From positions 1 through 32,110 of the forward strand of contig JAAYNJ010000016.1 in assembly GCA_012520915.1 (NCBI GenBank): a stretch of 32,110 nt of DNA, in the 5' to 3' direction. Of the stretch, positions 30,773 to 32,110 are shown one piece after another. Each line of letters opens with the position of its first letter. The stretch's first letter is position 1. A program made the translations under genes and the position numbers. The notes under the pieces were generated by a model that was not told where the DNA came from, made no database searches, and saw nothing but the letters and a program-made list of their open reading frames with translations. Source of the DNA: Oscillospiraceae bacterium (GTDB lineage: Bacteria; Bacillota; Clostridia; Oscillospirales; Ruminococcaceae).

Positions 30773-31660
30773 TCACTTTTTTATTGCGGTATTTATGATT
30801 TTAGAGAGGATGAGCAATGCGAAGAATACCGGCGCCGAAACGAGCATTATTAGGAAGAAATCCCGGGTTGCGGTAAATGAAATGGTATTAAATCCCTTTA
30901 CAAGCAGGTGGGAAATCATATAGGAAAGAGGAATAAAAAGAGCGGTGCCTATTAACCGGGCGGGTTTTTCCTGCTTTCTGTAAAATATTCTTGCGACCAG
31001 TAAAATTATAAAAATCAGCGCGGAAATAATGAAATAATACCCAAGGACCAATCTCGGCAGGGAAATCCGGCCTCCCGAAGGGTTTTGCTCGAGTCCGTAG
31101 ATCAGTCTGTCGGGGTTACCGTCGTTTCCGACATAGTAGACCGAGGCAACCTTTTCTCCGCCGGGGTTTAACACGACACTCTCGCTCCTTTTCTTCAGTA
31201 TCGATTTTGAGAGTATGCTTGTATAAACCGATAAATCGACGCTGTTGTGCTTGCCGTCGGAATAAATGAAAGTCTCTATGCTGTAGCCGGCCGTTTTGTC
31301 ATTCACCTCGGCGATGACCAGACCGTTGTTGTAATCTATGGAAACAAGCCCCTCTTCAAAGGGGAGGTATTGCGGAGCCGTCACATATCCGAATGCCAGT
31401 ATCAGCACAATAATCGAAGCGGCAACCGCCAAAAGCACCGCGAGAGATTTTTGTTTTCTTATCCTTTTCTGAATTTTTTTGAGCGCAAGCTTGTCGTCCT
31501 CGGCCTTTATGACCGATTCTTTGAGTTTTTCGAGCTCGCCTCTGCAAAAGGCGCATTCATTCAGATGTCCTTCTATATATTCGGATGACGACTTGCTCGC
31601 CATACCCTCGACATATATGGGGAGAAGGTCGCAAACCATTTCACAGTTATTTATTGCCAT
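30773..31660 (-). CDS. Anti-sigma factor with zinc-finger-like ZAS domain
   Basis: A 295-residue membrane protein. The N-terminus is an anti-sigma zinc finger (CDLLPIYVEG...HLNECAFCRGELEKL: the H-x3-C-x2-C motif is complete). Then come a charged helix, one membrane segment (~75-95), an extracytoplasmic domain of ~100 residues and three more hydrophobic segments at the C-terminus. This fits a regulator that holds its sigma factor inactive until an envelope signal arrives. AAGGAAGG precedes the ATG, which overlaps the sigma gene by 14 bases. The inducing signal is not evident; the DUF-like sensor part is not one that I recognise. Confidence 0.88.
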   Translation of the reverse strand: MAINNCEMVCDLLPIYVEGMASKSSSEYIEGHLNECAFCRGELEKLKESVIKAEDDKLALKKIQKRIRKQKSLAVLLAVAASIIVLILAFGYVTAPQYLPFEEGLVSIDYNNGLVIAEVNDKTAGYSIETFIYSDGKHNSVDLSVYTSILSKSILKKRSESVVLNPGGEKVASVYYVGNDGNPDRLIYGLEQNPSGGRISLPRLVLGYYFIISALIFIILLVARIFYRKQEKPARLIGTALFIPLSYMISHLLVKGFNTISFTATRDFFLIMLVSAPVFFALLILSKIINTAIKK

Positions 31661-32110
31661 TTTTAAGTCCTTCCTTTAACTTGTTTTTTGCCCGATGAAA
31701 AGTCACGCACGCCCAGTTTTCGGTTTTTTTCATGATTTCCGCAATTCTCTTAAAACTCAGCTCGCGATATACGCGAAGCAGTAAAACTTCTCTGTAGGGA
31801 GAATTCAGTTTATCTATTTGAACCCTGAGGTTCTCTTCGAGTTCCGCTTCTTCTATTCTGATTTGGATATCCTCATACCCGCTGTCCGGAATCGGTTTTG
31901 AAATCTCGGATTCAAGTTTGTACCGCCGAAGATAACTGAAATAGCTGTTTTTTGCAATACTGCAAAGCCAGACTCTGATATCGCTCTTTCCTTTAAAGGC
32001 AGAGAGCGAATTCATTGCTTTAAAGAATGTCTCGGAGGTGATGTCCTCGGCTGTTTCCCTGTTTTTTGCGAGACTTAAGGCGTAGTAATAGACGTCTTTA
32101 AAATACTCGT
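31647..32110 (-). CDS. ECF-type RNA polymerase sigma factor, N-terminus outside the window
   Basis: The frame stays open to the edge of the window at 32110, so the gene is cut; a Met at 32015 is internal. Region 2 is visible (YYYALSLAKNRETAEDITSETFF, quoted in part, then IRVWLCSIAKNSYFSYLRRYK) and region 4 follows (LNSPYREVLLLRVYRELS, FKRIAEIMKKTENWACVTFHRAKNKL). It directs RNA polymerase to stress promoters and is overlapped by its anti-sigma gene. Which promoters it reads cannot be told here. Confidence 0.9.
   Translation of the reverse strand, partial: EYFKDVYYYALSLAKNRETAEDITSETFFKAMNSLSAFKGKSDIRVWLCSIAKNSYFSYLRRYKLESEISKPIPDSGYEDIQIRIEEAELEENLRVQIDKLNSPYREVLLLRVYRELSFKRIAEIMKKTENWACVTFHRAKNKLKEGLKNGNK

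Noticed and set aside
30597-30923. 108-codon plus-strand reading starting at 30597
   Set aside because: It begins in the feo promoter region and runs antisense into the anti-sigma gene, without ribosome binding site or motif.
1-32110. tRNA, rRNA, CRISPR array, complete insertion sequence or prophage genes
   Set aside because: None was seen on either strand by reading; the gaps are too short or hold the features listed.

Overview
This window looks like a chromosomal segment of a low-to-mid GC Gram-positive anaerobe, most likely of class Clostridia. The reasons are the strong AGGAGG-type ribosome binding sites, lipoprotein (not periplasmic) solute-binding proteins, a FeoB-associated Cys-rich small membrane protein, a DUF3793/flavodoxin pair, and a Zur/DtxR-type (not Gram-negative Fur) regulatory layout. 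I cannot name the genus. Almost every gene concerns metal ions or redox, so the window reads as a metal-homeostasis island.

Layout. 1-1.8 kb: a Mn-type CDF efflux protein and cytidine deaminase, ended by a terminator. 1.8-5.6 kb (minus): zur-znuA-znuC-znuB-lipoprotein operon, with a TTGACA/TATACT promoter and a perfect 8-1-8 palindrome as Zur-box candidate. 5.66-6.04 kb (plus): a short DtxR-family repressor with the iron-type ligand set (Met9, Cys100, Glu103, His104). 6.2-6.9 kb: a TIM-barrel protein of unknown function. 7.0-10.4 kb (plus): feoA-feoA-feoB-Cys-rich membrane protein. 10.6-10.9 kb: an internally deleted GNAT pseudogene. 10.9-13.1 kb (minus): an ArsR-type regulator with an ABC exporter. 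13.2-14.9 kb (minus): an LCM-type methyltransferase and a metallo-beta-lactamase-fold protein. 15.1-19.1 kb (minus): troA-troB-troC-troD, a Mn/Fe/Zn ABC importer. 19.25-20.25 kb (minus): flavodoxin and DUF3793. 20.3-21.4 kb: a long region with promoters and operators, an inverted repeat and gene remnants, but no intact gene of normal size. 21.4-24.3 kb: alpha/beta hydrolase, SRPBCC-like protein and two methyltransferases. 24.3-26.9 kb (minus): copper chaperone and CopA. 27.0-30.5 kb (minus): a membrane-anchored methyltransferase and a second feo locus (feoA-feoB-feoC-like). 30.8-32.1 kb (minus): anti-sigma factor and the 3' part of an ECF sigma factor cut by the window edge.

The main new observation is a set of eight palindromes of the form GTTAGC-N4-GCTAAC (core TTAG-N6-CTAA). 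They lie at the promoters of both feo loci, the flavodoxin/DUF3793 pair and the MBL-fold gene, in front of feoB1, and at one promoter (20.5 kb) that has no conventional gene behind it. The spacing equals that of one half of the DtxR/IdeR consensus, and the window encodes a DtxR-family protein with iron-type ligands, so I infer one local iron regulon. The orphan promoter is a candidate iron-responsive small RNA or micro-peptide. Other oddities are a mosaic N-terminus on the TroB ATPase made from a diverged copy of the TroA tail (and perhaps a TroC head), a 158-bp out-of-frame overlap of two feoA genes, and two gene remnants.
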